From Lachnospiraceae bacterium (GTDB lineage Bacteria > Bacillota > Clostridia > Lachnospirales > Lachnospiraceae), in contig JALCRM010000006.1 in assembly GCA_022652545.1 (NCBI GenBank), positions 100,237 to 164,236 on the forward strand: a stretch of 64,000 nt of DNA, written 5' to 3'. The notes beneath the pieces were generated by a model that made no database searches, was not told the DNA's origin, and was given only the letters and a program-made list of their open reading frames with translations. Positions 55,484 to 63,986 of the stretch are shown here, in pieces. Every line of letters starts with the position of its first letter. The stretch's first letter is position 1. Made by a program: the position numbers and the translations under genes.

Positions 55484-56305
55484 TCACTTCTTGACCCCAA
55501 AAACTACGAATCTTCCGTCGTTCGTACTGTATTCACATGTCGAAAGCGTTAAAATGCGATCTCCGAACTTTGGTGTAACATCGCTTTTTACTACGCTTCT
55601 CTGTTTGATTTCACTGATAAAAGCATCAAAAGCTTTCTCTTCCATTGCTGTATCTTCGTAATACTTGAATGTCTTGTCTTTCGTTACGTCCAATGCAAAG
55701 GCTCCGAAAATCTCATACGTGCTGTTCTCGTAGATCGTATTAAAGGTGATTTCCGGATGCTTTGTCAGGTAATTCTGGTCCTCATACTTCAGTAAACCGG
55801 CAAAGACAGTACCCGTCTTCATGTGATGACCGTAAATCACATAATTGTTACAGCTGCTGTTCGGATCCGGATCGCATTTTTGATCCAGAAAAGGAACCCC
55901 ATATTCGCTTTCCTGCAAATCAAATCCATGGTTAAGGTAAAAGGTGTTATCACCCTTTCTCCAGACCACCGGAAGATCGATCCGGGTATCCGGTATCCTG
56001 ATCCAGCCTATGAAATCCGGATTCTCATCGATCAAGGCCTGATATCTTCCCCGGTAATCTGTTTCAGTCTCTGTTGCCGTCCCTGTTGCTATCTGGTCAT
56101 TCTTCAAGCCTTCCGGAATTTTCTCTTCCGGTACAGCTTCTGATATTTTTGATTCAAGTACCCGTATGCTCTCTTCGCTTCTGCTGTCGCTTATCGTTCG
56201 CTGAAGAAGAAAAAAAGCACTTATTGCAAAGAGAGCAGAAAAGAACAACATCAACACTGTATACAGAAGATTATTGTTTGATTTTCGACGTTGATTCATC
56301 CTCAT
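55484..56305 (-). CDS. Class B sortase, second copy
   Basis: 273 residues from the ATG at 56305. Basic N-terminus, membrane anchor LYTVLMLFFSALFAISAFFL, catalytic His in YGHHMKTG, Cys in LSTCEYSTND and Arg in GRFVVFG. An in-frame ATG at 56416 would add 37 residues, but it lies only a few bases from a plausible promoter (CTGACA, 17 bp, TATTAC) and has no ribosome site. Followed after 59 bp by the large wall protein, its likely substrate. Confidence 0.9.
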   Translation of the reverse strand: MRMNQRRKSNNNLLYTVLMLFFSALFAISAFFLLQRTISDSRSEESIRVLESKISEAVPEEKIPEGLKNDQIATGTATETETDYRGRYQALIDENPDFIGWIRIPDTRIDLPVVWRKGDNTFYLNHGFDLQESEYGVPFLDQKCDPDPNSSCNNYVIYGHHMKTGTVFAGLLKYEDQNYLTKHPEITFNTIYENSTYEIFGAFALDVTKDKTFKYYEDTAMEEKAFDAFISEIKQRSVVKSDVTPKFGDRILTLSTCEYSTNDGRFVVFGVKK

Positions 56306-56496
56306 ACTCTGTTGCTCATCTTCCCTGTCATTCCTGACATTATCTGAAATCCGAATATCTACATAACTGGTACCACAAATCGATACAACATTAGTTTGCT
56401 TTGTTGTTAAACCCATATAAAATGGTGTAATAATCTTCTTTTTTCCGTTTGTCAGCTTTCCTGTATCTGTTCATTTCCTGCGCAAATTATTCCAAC

Positions 56497-56523
56497 AAAA
56501 AGAGCACCTCTGCGGTGCTCTTT
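56497..56523 (-). terminator. Terminator upstream of second sortase
   Basis: Ten-pair stem AAAGAGCACC/GGTGCTCTTT with TTTTTG on the minus strand, about 80 bp before the longer sortase frame. It would stop transcription entering from the sensory block. Confidence 0.8.
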
Positions 56524-56643
56524 GCGTTTCAAATCGATCTTCTTCATTTGCAACAGAAATATCCCGTTTCAGATCAATTCGCTCCCTTTTGCCGATGCGT
56601 ACATAGTATAGTAGCGTTGTCTGACAGGAGTGCGATAATCAAT

Positions 56644-57234
56644 ATGATGATCAATGAACTGCAAAGAAAAAGACTTCAGCAGCAGTTTGATCTGCTTTCA
56701 GCGCAGGTCAAAGGGCATTGTGTCCGTACCGGCCTGATCATGCAGATATTCACCGAACAGATCATCATTTCTGCACCTTCCATACCGGCCGAAAACAAAA
56801 TACATATCAACAATAATGAATTGATTCTCTGTGCCAGAGAATTGGGCATTTATCATCATCTCGGCGATTCTGTCACTCCTGATAAATCAAAGGATCCCGA
56901 AGAAAATCTGAGAGACCTGCTGCAATCTGTTTTTAAGTCTTCACGAAATGCCAACGGATATTTTGCGCGCAGTCTGCTGGACACCATGGAATCGCATGAG
57001 GAGCGCTGGAACGGCAGCGGCCTGCCGCGCAATCTGCATGGTGATGAAATTCCGTTTTGGGGAAGAGTCTGTGCTATTGCGGAGGCTTATGATACATCAT
57101 TCTTTTTGTGTGCCGAGCATAGTCAAAAAAAAGCCATGCGCGAACTGTCAGATCGGGCCGGCTCTGATTTCGACCCGGATCTTATGGAAATTTTTCAGTT
57201 ATGTTCCAAAAAGCTGCATATGCTTGACAGTTGA
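56644..57234 (+). CDS. Degenerate HD-GYP-like protein
   Basis: 196 residues from the ATG at 56644. The C-terminal half keeps HEERWNGSGLPRNLHGDEIPFWGRVCAIAEAYD, the usual H-H-E-x-x-D-G-x-G-Y-P region, but GYP is GLP. The early L-H-D-x-G-K block reads YHHLGD, so the HD pair is HH and the Lys is Asp. An intact c-di-GMP phosphodiesterase site is therefore doubtful. It is the only plus-strand gene among the surface and sensory genes. AGGAG is 13 bases before the ATG, which is far. Confidence 0.7.
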   Translation: MMINELQRKRLQQQFDLLSAQVKGHCVRTGLIMQIFTEQIIISAPSIPAENKIHINNNELILCARELGIYHHLGDSVTPDKSKDPEENLRDLLQSVFKSSRNANGYFARSLLDTMESHEERWNGSGLPRNLHGDEIPFWGRVCAIAEAYDTSFFLCAEHSQKKAMRELSDRAGSDFDPDLMEIFQLCSKKLHMLDS

Positions 57235-57250
57235 CATACAAAAATGTTTT

Positions 57251-58318
57251 TTATAAAGAAGGCGCAGATATGTGAAAACAGATTTTGATTTTTCGTTCCT
57301 CCGGGGCATAGATATAATTAAAAAAGGAATCCGTATTGTCGGCAATATGGCTCATATTGTTCATGAGTAATATGCCGTCCTCACAAAAGCAATCCTTGAT
57401 CTCCGCCGGAAGTTTTCCAGACATGACATAATAGTTCACACTGATCGAAAGCCATCCGTTTCTGATTTTACTGCCAATGCTGATCTTTCTTTCCCCATGT
57501 ATTTTAATTTCGAGCATATAATGTACGAGTTCGATGTAATCAAAGAGATACTCTATGCAATTATTGATCTTTGCCAGATAATCCTCCGGTATGTATATGC
57601 TTCCATTAAAAGCAATATTCTTTTGATGGCATTGACTGGATATTTCAGAAATAGTGGCATCAAAAAATTCATTGTTGGAATATTGTTTATTCACGACCAC
57701 TTCACTTGCCATCCGGTCATTGATCCTGGCGATCAGCAGTCTTCCCTCATCGTATCTCTTTTCCCGAAATAATTCGTACACCTCGCCCATCATTTTCTTA
57801 TAGTGTACCCTGAAATTCAGAAAACTCTGAACATAATCCCGATACGTGTGGTAATAAATCATCTGGCGCTCAATTTCTCTTTTATATTTTTCGCTCCTGA
57901 TCAATGCCTGATGGACCTGGTCATCGGCCTCCTGCCGGACATGCTGCTCCCGCTTCTCCAATTCCGTTATCATATAATTGAACGAATCTGAAAATTCCCC
58001 AAGGAAATCCACTCTCTGACTGTAATCTCCCTTGGCTACTTCTCCTGCCTGCCATGTAAGATGTTTTAACTTATAATACAGATCTTTAATAGGACCGGCA
58101 AAATGATTATGCCGCTCAGGAATTGGGGCTGACAGATTGCCATCTGCAATGGAAGCAGTAAAAAGATAAACCGTTTTCATTTGAAGCAAAACGGAACTGA
58201 TCATATCACCTAAATGCTGATATTCAGGATCAAGTCCGCCTACGGAGATATCACAGTTTTCAATATCTTCCGCGGCGCTTTCCAGCAGTCTGGTCAGTTG
58301 TTCTATATCGCTCTCCAT
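57251..58318 (-). CDS. Soluble HAMP-like signalling protein with kinase-like C-terminus
   Basis: 355 residues from the ATG at 58318, which follows the V4R gene by seven bases; an open frame extends upstream but overlaps that gene. The N-terminal 130 residues show two HAMP-like helical pairs (LTASIADGNLSAPIPE and AGEVAKGDYSQRVDFLGEFSDSFN), then a coiled coil, then a region whose SNNEFFDATISEISSQ and NCIEYLFDYIELVHYMLEI resemble GHKL histidine-kinase dimer and ATPase parts. No clear G boxes are present. There are no membrane segments. Probably an adaptor or inactive kinase paired with the V4R protein. Confidence 0.6.
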   Translation of the reverse strand: MESDIEQLTRLLESAAEDIENCDISVGGLDPEYQHLGDMISSVLLQMKTVYLFTASIADGNLSAPIPERHNHFAGPIKDLYYKLKHLTWQAGEVAKGDYSQRVDFLGEFSDSFNYMITELEKREQHVRQEADDQVHQALIRSEKYKREIERQMIYYHTYRDYVQSFLNFRVHYKKMMGEVYELFREKRYDEGRLLIARINDRMASEVVVNKQYSNNEFFDATISEISSQCHQKNIAFNGSIYIPEDYLAKINNCIEYLFDYIELVHYMLEIKIHGERKISIGSKIRNGWLSISVNYYVMSGKLPAEIKDCFCEDGILLMNNMSHIADNTDSFFNYIYAPEERKIKICFHISAPSL

Positions 58319-58325
58319 AGGATGT

Positions 58326-58859
58326 TCAGTCCTTACCGGGCTTCGGATCTGCCTCAAATCGGCAAACCCTGTCTCCGCGTGCCCAGCAGTCGATCTCAAC
58401 TGCTGAATAAGGTTTATCAGTATAAACCGATAAGATACCCGCAAGGAATCCTTCATCATAGTTGCAGACACATTCTCCGGATATCGGAAGACCGGAACAG
58501 TCCAGATCCTCTCCTACCGTAAGTATCATGTGTCCGCTGTTGCTGTCAACTTCCTCAAACCGCAATACACCGATCTGCAGGTCTTTAAGCGATGACTGCA
58601 TCTGTGCTATAAAATGGTTCCAGTCGAGCTGAAGATCAAGTACATTTTTGGCAAACTCTTCTCCTGCCAGTCTCCCGCTTTCCCTGAACAGACGGATCAT
58701 TTCATCTTTACCATAGGCACGCACGAGCGTTGCCCGCATTGTATACTGAAACAGCCGGTAAACCAGAACCGGCATATTTTCTCCAAGATGTTCCCTGCCT
58801 TTGCCAATGTCGCCAAGCATGCTCCAGGTAAATTCTCCGCTCAACTGTTTATCATTCAT
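58326..58859 (-). CDS. V4R domain protein
   Basis: 177 residues. The C-terminal part CVCNYDEGFLAGILSVYTD then EIDCWARGDRVCRFEADP is the V4R (4-vinyl reductase) signature, with conserved Cys in C-W-A-x-G-D-x-x-C. The domain binds hydrophobic small molecules in known members (for example XylR/DmpR-type regulators). No DNA-binding part, so it should pass its signal to a partner, most simply the HAMP-like protein encoded next. Good ribosome site GAGGAG. It begins ten bases after the response regulator. Confidence 0.85.
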   Translation of the reverse strand: MNDKQLSGEFTWSMLGDIGKGREHLGENMPVLVYRLFQYTMRATLVRAYGKDEMIRLFRESGRLAGEEFAKNVLDLQLDWNHFIAQMQSSLKDLQIGVLRFEEVDSNSGHMILTVGEDLDCSGLPISGECVCNYDEGFLAGILSVYTDKPYSAVEIDCWARGDRVCRFEADPKPGKD

Positions 58860-58869
58860 AAATTTCTCC

Positions 58870-59586
58870 TCACTTCAATAAATACATGGAAAAGGACTTT
58901 TGTACTTTCTCTGAATACTTCTCACTTACCGGCAATACAGTTCCGTCTGTCAGTGTAAGACTGCTACGTGAAAGCTTTTCTATATAAAAACAGTTCACAA
59001 GATAGGATCTGTGGATCCTTATAAAGTCCTTCCCCGTCAGCGTTCTTTCCACATCTTCCAGTTTCGAATAATAATCCACCTCCGAAGATTTCAGGTGTGC
59101 CGTAATGATCCGGTTCTTTACCTCAAAGTACAGTACAAGATCCAATCTGATCTTTTCCTTGGTTCCGCTGCTTGTAATAATGATATAGTCACTTTCTTTC
59201 AGTCTGACCGACTCCTTGGCCTTTAAAAAAACATCCTTGAATTTCCGTGTTGGCATTTCATCCTTTACGATGTAATAAAAAGGCGATACATCGAAAGCTT
59301 CAAATACGTATTCGTCACTTGTCGTGAGAAAAATGATCTGGGCAAGACATCCGATCTCCCTGAGTCGTTTTGCCGTCTCTATGCCGTTCATTTTTCCCAT
59401 CAGGATATCCAGATAAATGATATCCACATCATTCGGATGATCGGACAGCATAAAGAGGATCTGTTCGCCGCTTTCATACAGGATCACCTTTATTTCTATG
59501 CCATTTTCTGCCGCAGTACTGTTCAAAAGTGCCTGATAATAATTCAATGCCTGCGGATTGTCATCGCATACAGCAACTCTCAGCAT
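58870..59586 (-). CDS. LytTR response regulator, AgrA-like
   Basis: 238 residues. Receiver with CDDN, phospho-acceptor Asp60 in YLDILMG, and a Lys in YIVKDE. LytTR DNA-binding domain with VLYFEVKNRIITAHL and DFIRIHRSYLVNCFYI. Such proteins bind direct repeats two helical turns apart, and a pair of matching boxes lies 49-80 bp upstream. AAAGGAG before the ATG. It follows the GHKL kinase gene by 88 bp. Confidence 0.94.
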   Translation of the reverse strand: MLRVAVCDDNPQALNYYQALLNSTAAENGIEIKVILYESGEQILFMLSDHPNDVDIIYLDILMGKMNGIETAKRLREIGCLAQIIFLTTSDEYVFEAFDVSPFYYIVKDEMPTRKFKDVFLKAKESVRLKESDYIIITSSGTKEKIRLDLVLYFEVKNRIITAHLKSSEVDYYSKLEDVERTLTGKDFIRIHRSYLVNCFYIEKLSRSSLTLTDGTVLPVSEKYSEKVQKSFSMYLLK

Positions 59587-59634
59587 TATTATCTCCTTTA
59601 GTATTTATCCGCCAAAATGATATTTGAGACGAAA

Positions 59635-59666
59635 TGTTGTGAATTATAATAATTTTGTTGTGAATT
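59635..59666 (-). promoter_or_regulatory. Pair of LytTR-type boxes upstream of the regulator gene
   Basis: The plus strand reads TGTTGTGAATT at 59635-59645 and again at 59656-59666 (minus strand AATTCACAACA). The copies are identical and start 21 bp apart. Confidence 0.8.
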
Positions 59667-59674
59667 CGTTTTTC

Positions 59675-60727
59675 TCATCCTATCGGCAGCGTAAAATTCG
59701 TAACAAAGACATGGTCCTTGATCGTTGCCTCAAAATATCCATGGTATTTATCAACTACGGACCGAACGTTGTTAAGGCCAAATCCATGATTGACTTTGTC
59801 TTCTTTACTTGTCGGTTTTCTTTCTTCGTAAACAAGCTTTGAACTGGCCGTTGTGTTTTCCATTTTAAAAATAAGGATGCCCCTTGCCTCAATGAGCTGC
59901 AGAGAAATATGGGGGTTCAGGCTTGCCTCCCTGGCCTTGATACATGCTTCGATGGCATTATCCAAACAGCAGCCTACCGAAAGGCACAGATCTTTCATGC
60001 TGATATTGAGCTTTTGCGGAAGCCCAACGATCTGTTCCACTTCAATTTTCGCCTTCTCGGCTTCTGCTAATTTTTCCGTGATCAAAGTATCTATGGCCGG
60101 ATTTCCGGTATGGATAATTACTGAATGTTTGTTCAGAATATCCACGAATTCCTTGACATAATTTCTGGCGCCTTCAATATCGCCGCTTTCAAGAAGGCCT
60201 GAAAGCGATATCAGATTGTTCTTTCTGTCATGACGGTATCTGCGCAGTTCCTTTTGATACTCTTCTGCTCTATCCAGATACACTTTCTGCTGTTCGATCT
60301 GCTTTCGCAGTTCCGCTATTTCCTGATCTTTACTTTTTTTCATGATCGATGGAGAATCACAAGCTGTAACGTTTGCTGTACCGACGATAAATACAGGCTT
60401 TTTAGCGGCATCAAATATCTTTTCCCATTGAACGAGGGTACGGAGATAGCTTTTTCTGTTATGCGCCAGCAGCCACGCCTCTGCAGAACCGCAATTCGTT
60501 TCTTGACAAAGGTTGCGAAACTGTTCCGAAAGACCTGAAAATGTGAAATTTTCTGTTTGCATTACAGACATAGCTTTTTGTGCATCATCCCCATTTTTAA
60601 AATCACTTATCTGATAAACCCTATACCATTCCTCGCTTAAAAACAGTCTTCCTGAAATAAGATCCAAATCAAAAAATAACAGATTTTTATCCGGTTCCTG
60701 ATCGGATCGCAGTTTTCTGCATATCAT
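59675..60727 (-). CDS. Soluble GHKL sensor kinase, AgrC-like
   Basis: 350 residues. No membrane segments. An N-terminal sensing region of about 130 residues, a coiled coil, then the phospho-acceptor motif YRHDRKNNLISL and the GHKL ATPase with N box CCLDNAIEACIKA and the G box NHGFGLNNVRSVVDKYHG. It is built like AgrC-type kinases but without the membrane peptide receptor, so the signal should be intracellular, perhaps through the V4R/HAMP proteins. Start at 60727 with GGGG eight bases before. Confidence 0.9.
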   Translation of the reverse strand: MICRKLRSDQEPDKNLLFFDLDLISGRLFLSEEWYRVYQISDFKNGDDAQKAMSVMQTENFTFSGLSEQFRNLCQETNCGSAEAWLLAHNRKSYLRTLVQWEKIFDAAKKPVFIVGTANVTACDSPSIMKKSKDQEIAELRKQIEQQKVYLDRAEEYQKELRRYRHDRKNNLISLSGLLESGDIEGARNYVKEFVDILNKHSVIIHTGNPAIDTLITEKLAEAEKAKIEVEQIVGLPQKLNISMKDLCLSVGCCLDNAIEACIKAREASLNPHISLQLIEARGILIFKMENTTASSKLVYEERKPTSKEDKVNHGFGLNNVRSVVDKYHGYFEATIKDHVFVTNFTLPIG

Positions 60728-60768
60728 AGTCCAACCCCTTAAGCGGAAATCAAGCCTTTTCTGGTAAT

Positions 60769-60810
60769 ATCGGCACCTGCTCGCTGTACTGCAGGTCCTG
60801 ATATGCCGAT
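60769..60810 (-). promoter_or_regulatory. Leader hairpin of the GHKL kinase gene
   Basis: ATCGGCA/TGCCGAT and the inner ACCTGC/GCAGGT can pair, giving a 13-pair interrupted stem about 40 bases before the start codon. Possible translational control. Confidence 0.5.
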
Positions 60811-60863
60811 AATCTCTCCGTCAAAATGAATTTAACATCAATTTGAAGGTTCCATGGTATATG

Positions 60864-60895
60864 TGTTGTGAATTTGCAGGATGTTGTTGTAGAAG
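60864..60895 (-). promoter_or_regulatory. Second pair of LytTR-type boxes
   Basis: TGTTGTGAATT at 60864-60874 is identical to the boxes at 59635, and TGTTGTAGAAG at 60885-60895 is a weaker copy. They start 21 bp apart, about 140 bp upstream of the kinase gene. The remaining bases up to 61026 show no further motif. Confidence 0.75.
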
Positions 60896-61026
60896 TCAGC
60901 AAACAGAAGGGAGCTGCTTCAGAAATCAATCAAAACCGGTTTGGAAATCTGTCAAGATTCGTTCTTTGTATATCTACTTTAAAGTAGTGTTCTGTTAACA
61001 AAAAAAAGTTCTTCGATTCTCTCCCA

Positions 61027-61206
61027 TTACCCCTTCTTCGTAGAAACACGATTATCGATGAGCGGTTCATCTTTCCGAATAAACCAGTCTCTTCCTACTT
61101 TGACTGCTTTCGTAGAACCTCTGTGAATTCTTTGTCTCACCGTGGCAGGGGATAGATTGTGCATGCGAGCATAATCTTTCACGCTCACATAGTTATCCAG
61201 GTTCAT
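61027..61206 (-). CDS. Excisionase-like helix-turn-helix protein
   Basis: 59 residues, ATG at 61206, TAA at 61027, GGGGAAGGA before the start. The sequence VSVKDYARMHNLSPATVRQRIHRGSTKAVKVGRDW is the winged MerR/excisionase pattern (V-x-x-x-a-x-x-x-x-v-s-x-x-T-v-r-x-x-i-x-x-G-x-l-x-a-x-k-v-G-r-x-W). Such proteins are either recombination directionality factors or small regulators. No integrase is present. A 15-codon frame with a strong site ends 11 bases before it. Confidence 0.75.
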   Translation of the reverse strand: MNLDNYVSVKDYARMHNLSPATVRQRIHRGSTKAVKVGRDWFIRKDEPLIDNRVSTKKG

Positions 61207-61217
61207 TCCTTCCCCAA

Positions 61218-61265
61218 TTAAAGCCAGTTCATCAAAAGATCATTATTGGTCATCCATAAGATCAT
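61218..61265 (-). CDS. Possible 15-codon leader ORF before the HTH gene
   Basis: ATG at 61265 with AGAAGGAG five bases before, TAA at 61218. The product would be hydrophobic (MILWMTNNDLLMNWL). Position suggests translational coupling with the HTH gene. Apart from this and the tRNA terminator, the 303-bp stretch 61207-61509 holds nothing I can name. Confidence 0.35.
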   Translation of the reverse strand: MILWMTNNDLLMNWL

Positions 61266-61413
61266 ATGGCTCCTTCTAAACTTTACAGCTTACAATATTA
61301 TTTAATCTGAAAATACCGTGAACATCAAGTGCCAATTATTCATATTTATGTAACGTCATGACACAGGCGGCTGTATTCCATACTGTCTGCTCTGTGGTGC
61401 ACATTTTCGCATA

Positions 61414-61438
61414 ACAAAAAACCGCGTAAACACGCGGT
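61414..61438 (-). terminator. Terminator of the tRNA operon
   Basis: ACCGCGT-GTTT-ACGCGGT followed by six T on the minus strand, about 70 bp after tRNA-Lys. Confidence 0.9.
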
Positions 61439-61509
61439 TCTTTCTGAATCTTATGTGTGAAACAAATTTCCACGAACTCATAGTTTTACTCATTATCACT
61501 GTTTTAGAG

Positions 61510-61582
61510 TGAGACATGCGGGAATCGAACCCGCGACAACTTGATTAAAAGTCAAGTGCTCTACCGACTGAGCTAATGTCCC
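61510..61582 (-). tRNA. tRNA-Lys (UUU anticodon)
   Basis: Acceptor GGGACAT/ATGTCTC, anticodon stem CTTGA/TCAAG with loop CTTTTAA, T arm CGGGTTCGATTCCCG, discriminator A. Last gene of the tRNA operon. Confidence 0.97.
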
Positions 61583-61586
61583 ATAA

Positions 61587-61658
61587 CTGGGCTAGTTGGA
61601 CTCGAACCAACGAATACAGCAGTCAAAGTGCTGTGCCTTACCGCTTGGCTATAGCCCA
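61587..61658 (-). tRNA. tRNA-Gln (UUG anticodon)
   Basis: Acceptor TGGGCTA/TAGCCCA, anticodon stem CAGCA/TGCTG with loop CTTTGAC, T arm TTGGTTCGAGTCCAA, discriminator G. Confidence 0.97.
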
Positions 61659-61693
61659 ATGAATTCCTGCCATGCCGACTTGCCCATGCTGAG

Positions 61694-61768
61694 GGTGGGT
61701 ACAGGGACTTGAACCCTGGGTCTCCAGAACCACAATCTGGCGCGTTAGCCAACTACGCCATACCCACC
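61694..61768 (-). tRNA. tRNA-His (GUG anticodon)
   Basis: Acceptor GTGGGTA/TACCCAC with the extra 5' G (position -1) opposite discriminator C, as required for His. Anticodon stem CCAGA/TCTGG, loop TTGTGGT. Confidence 0.97.
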
Positions 61769-61792
61769 ATAAAACCGCTTCCACGGTCTGCG

Positions 61793-61866
61793 TATGCCCG
61801 GAGGGATTCGAACCCTCGACAACCGGCTTAGAAGGCCGGTGCTCTATCCAGCTGAGCTACGGACAC
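61793..61866 (-). tRNA. tRNA-Arg (UCU anticodon)
   Basis: Acceptor GTGTCCG/CGGGCAT (two G-U pairs), anticodon stem CCGGC/GCCGG with loop CTTCTAA, T arm GAGGGTTCGAATCCCTC, discriminator A. Confidence 0.96.
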
Positions 61867-61874
61867 ATAACAGA

Positions 61875-61945
61875 AGCGGGTGATGGGAATCGAACCCACG
61901 TATCTAGCTTGGAAGGCTAGTGTTCTACCATTGAACTACACCCGC
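61875..61945 (-). tRNA. tRNA-Gly (UCC anticodon)
   Basis: Acceptor GCGGGTG/CACCCGC, anticodon stem CTAGC/GCTAG with loop CTTCCAA, T arm TGGGTTCGATTCCCA, discriminator T. Confidence 0.97.
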
Positions 61946-61977
61946 AGATCTACTGTTCTGTTTTGGCGTAACCTGCG

Positions 61978-62051
61978 TCGGGGTGACAGGATTCGAACCT
62001 GCGGCCTCCTGGTCCCAAACCAGGCGCTCTACCAAACTGAGCCACACCCCG
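61978..62051 (-). tRNA. tRNA-Pro (UGG anticodon)
   Basis: Acceptor CGGGGTG/CACCCCG, anticodon stem CCTGG/CCAGG with loop TTTGGGA, T arm CAGGTTCGAATCCTG, discriminator A. First gene of the tRNA operon. Confidence 0.97.
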
Positions 62052-62116
62052 GTACAGACCTTTGGAAACCGTATTGCCTGATTGATCGGCATCCCGGTCC
62101 ATGTAACGCAAAGGTT

Positions 62117-62146
62117 ATTATACAATCCACCTTTCGGCCGTGTCAA
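62117..62146 (-). promoter_or_regulatory. Promoter of the six-gene tRNA operon
   Basis: TTGACA and TATAAT on the minus strand with an 18-bp spacer, 66 bp before tRNA-Pro. Consensus boxes fit a strong stable-RNA promoter. Confidence 0.9.
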
Positions 62147-62194
62147 CGTAAATTTCACATTTCAAACAATGTAACGCCCTCAGAAAATCAAGCA

Positions 62195-62222
62195 GGCCGC
62201 CTGCTCTGTTCTGCAGGCGGCC
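62195..62222 (-). terminator. Hairpin after gdhA
   Basis: Perfect 10-bp stem GGCCGCCTGC/GCAGGCGGCC, 44 bp after gdhA. The T run (GATTTT) starts eight bases later, so termination may be weak. Confidence 0.65.
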
Positions 62223-62265
62223 GCTCTGTTGTTTCTTTGTACCCAGTTACCCGTTTTCAGTCGGT

Positions 62266-63645
<1,380 letters not shown>

Positions 63646-63673
63646 TCACGGTCAGCTGAGCGTATGCGTATTA

Positions 63674-63682
63674 TTGTATACA
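63674..63682. promoter_or_regulatory. TTGTATACA motif in the gdhA promoter region
   Basis: On the minus strand TTGGCA, 16 bp, TATACA (then ATAAT) is the likely gdhA promoter; the motif overlaps its -10. The same nine bases recur inside the palindrome at 63859. The 386-bp gap 63601-63986 contains no gene I can support. Confidence 0.4.
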
Positions 63683-63845
63683 TGCATACTGTTTTGTGCC
63701 AAAAAGCACCGATTTGAAATAATCAGTTCCACTGTTTCCAACCGGACTTTTTTCTCACAAGCAAGATAATAGCACTCGAAAAGTGCGTCTTCAAGCGGTT
63801 TTTCGCACATAATACAGGGGGCTCAGACACAGTTTTTTTGTGTAT

Positions 63846-63872
63846 GTTGTACAACGATACTTGTATACAAGT
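63846..63872. promoter_or_regulatory. Two adjacent perfect palindromes, operator-like
   Basis: GTTGTACAAC at 63846-63855 and ACTTGTATACAAGT at 63859-63872, followed by GTGTACAAA. The pattern resembles GntR-family operators. They lie about 115 bp before the gene that starts at 63987. Confidence 0.6.
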
Positions 63873-63986
63873 GTACAAACATGCCTTTTCAGGGGACTCT
63901 TTTGCAGTTTATTTTTTCGCGCCTGCCTTTTTCTGTATCGGAAAAACGGCTCGTATGCTACAATTTCTCCGTATCCGGAGGTGCAC

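Noticed and set aside
56398..56408. Further LytTR-type box near the second sortase start
   Set aside because: Only TGTTGT is shared and there is no second copy at 21 bp.
61027..62051. Complete integrative element at the tRNA array
   Set aside because: No integrase, no relaxase and no visible duplicated tRNA end; only an excisionase-like gene is present.
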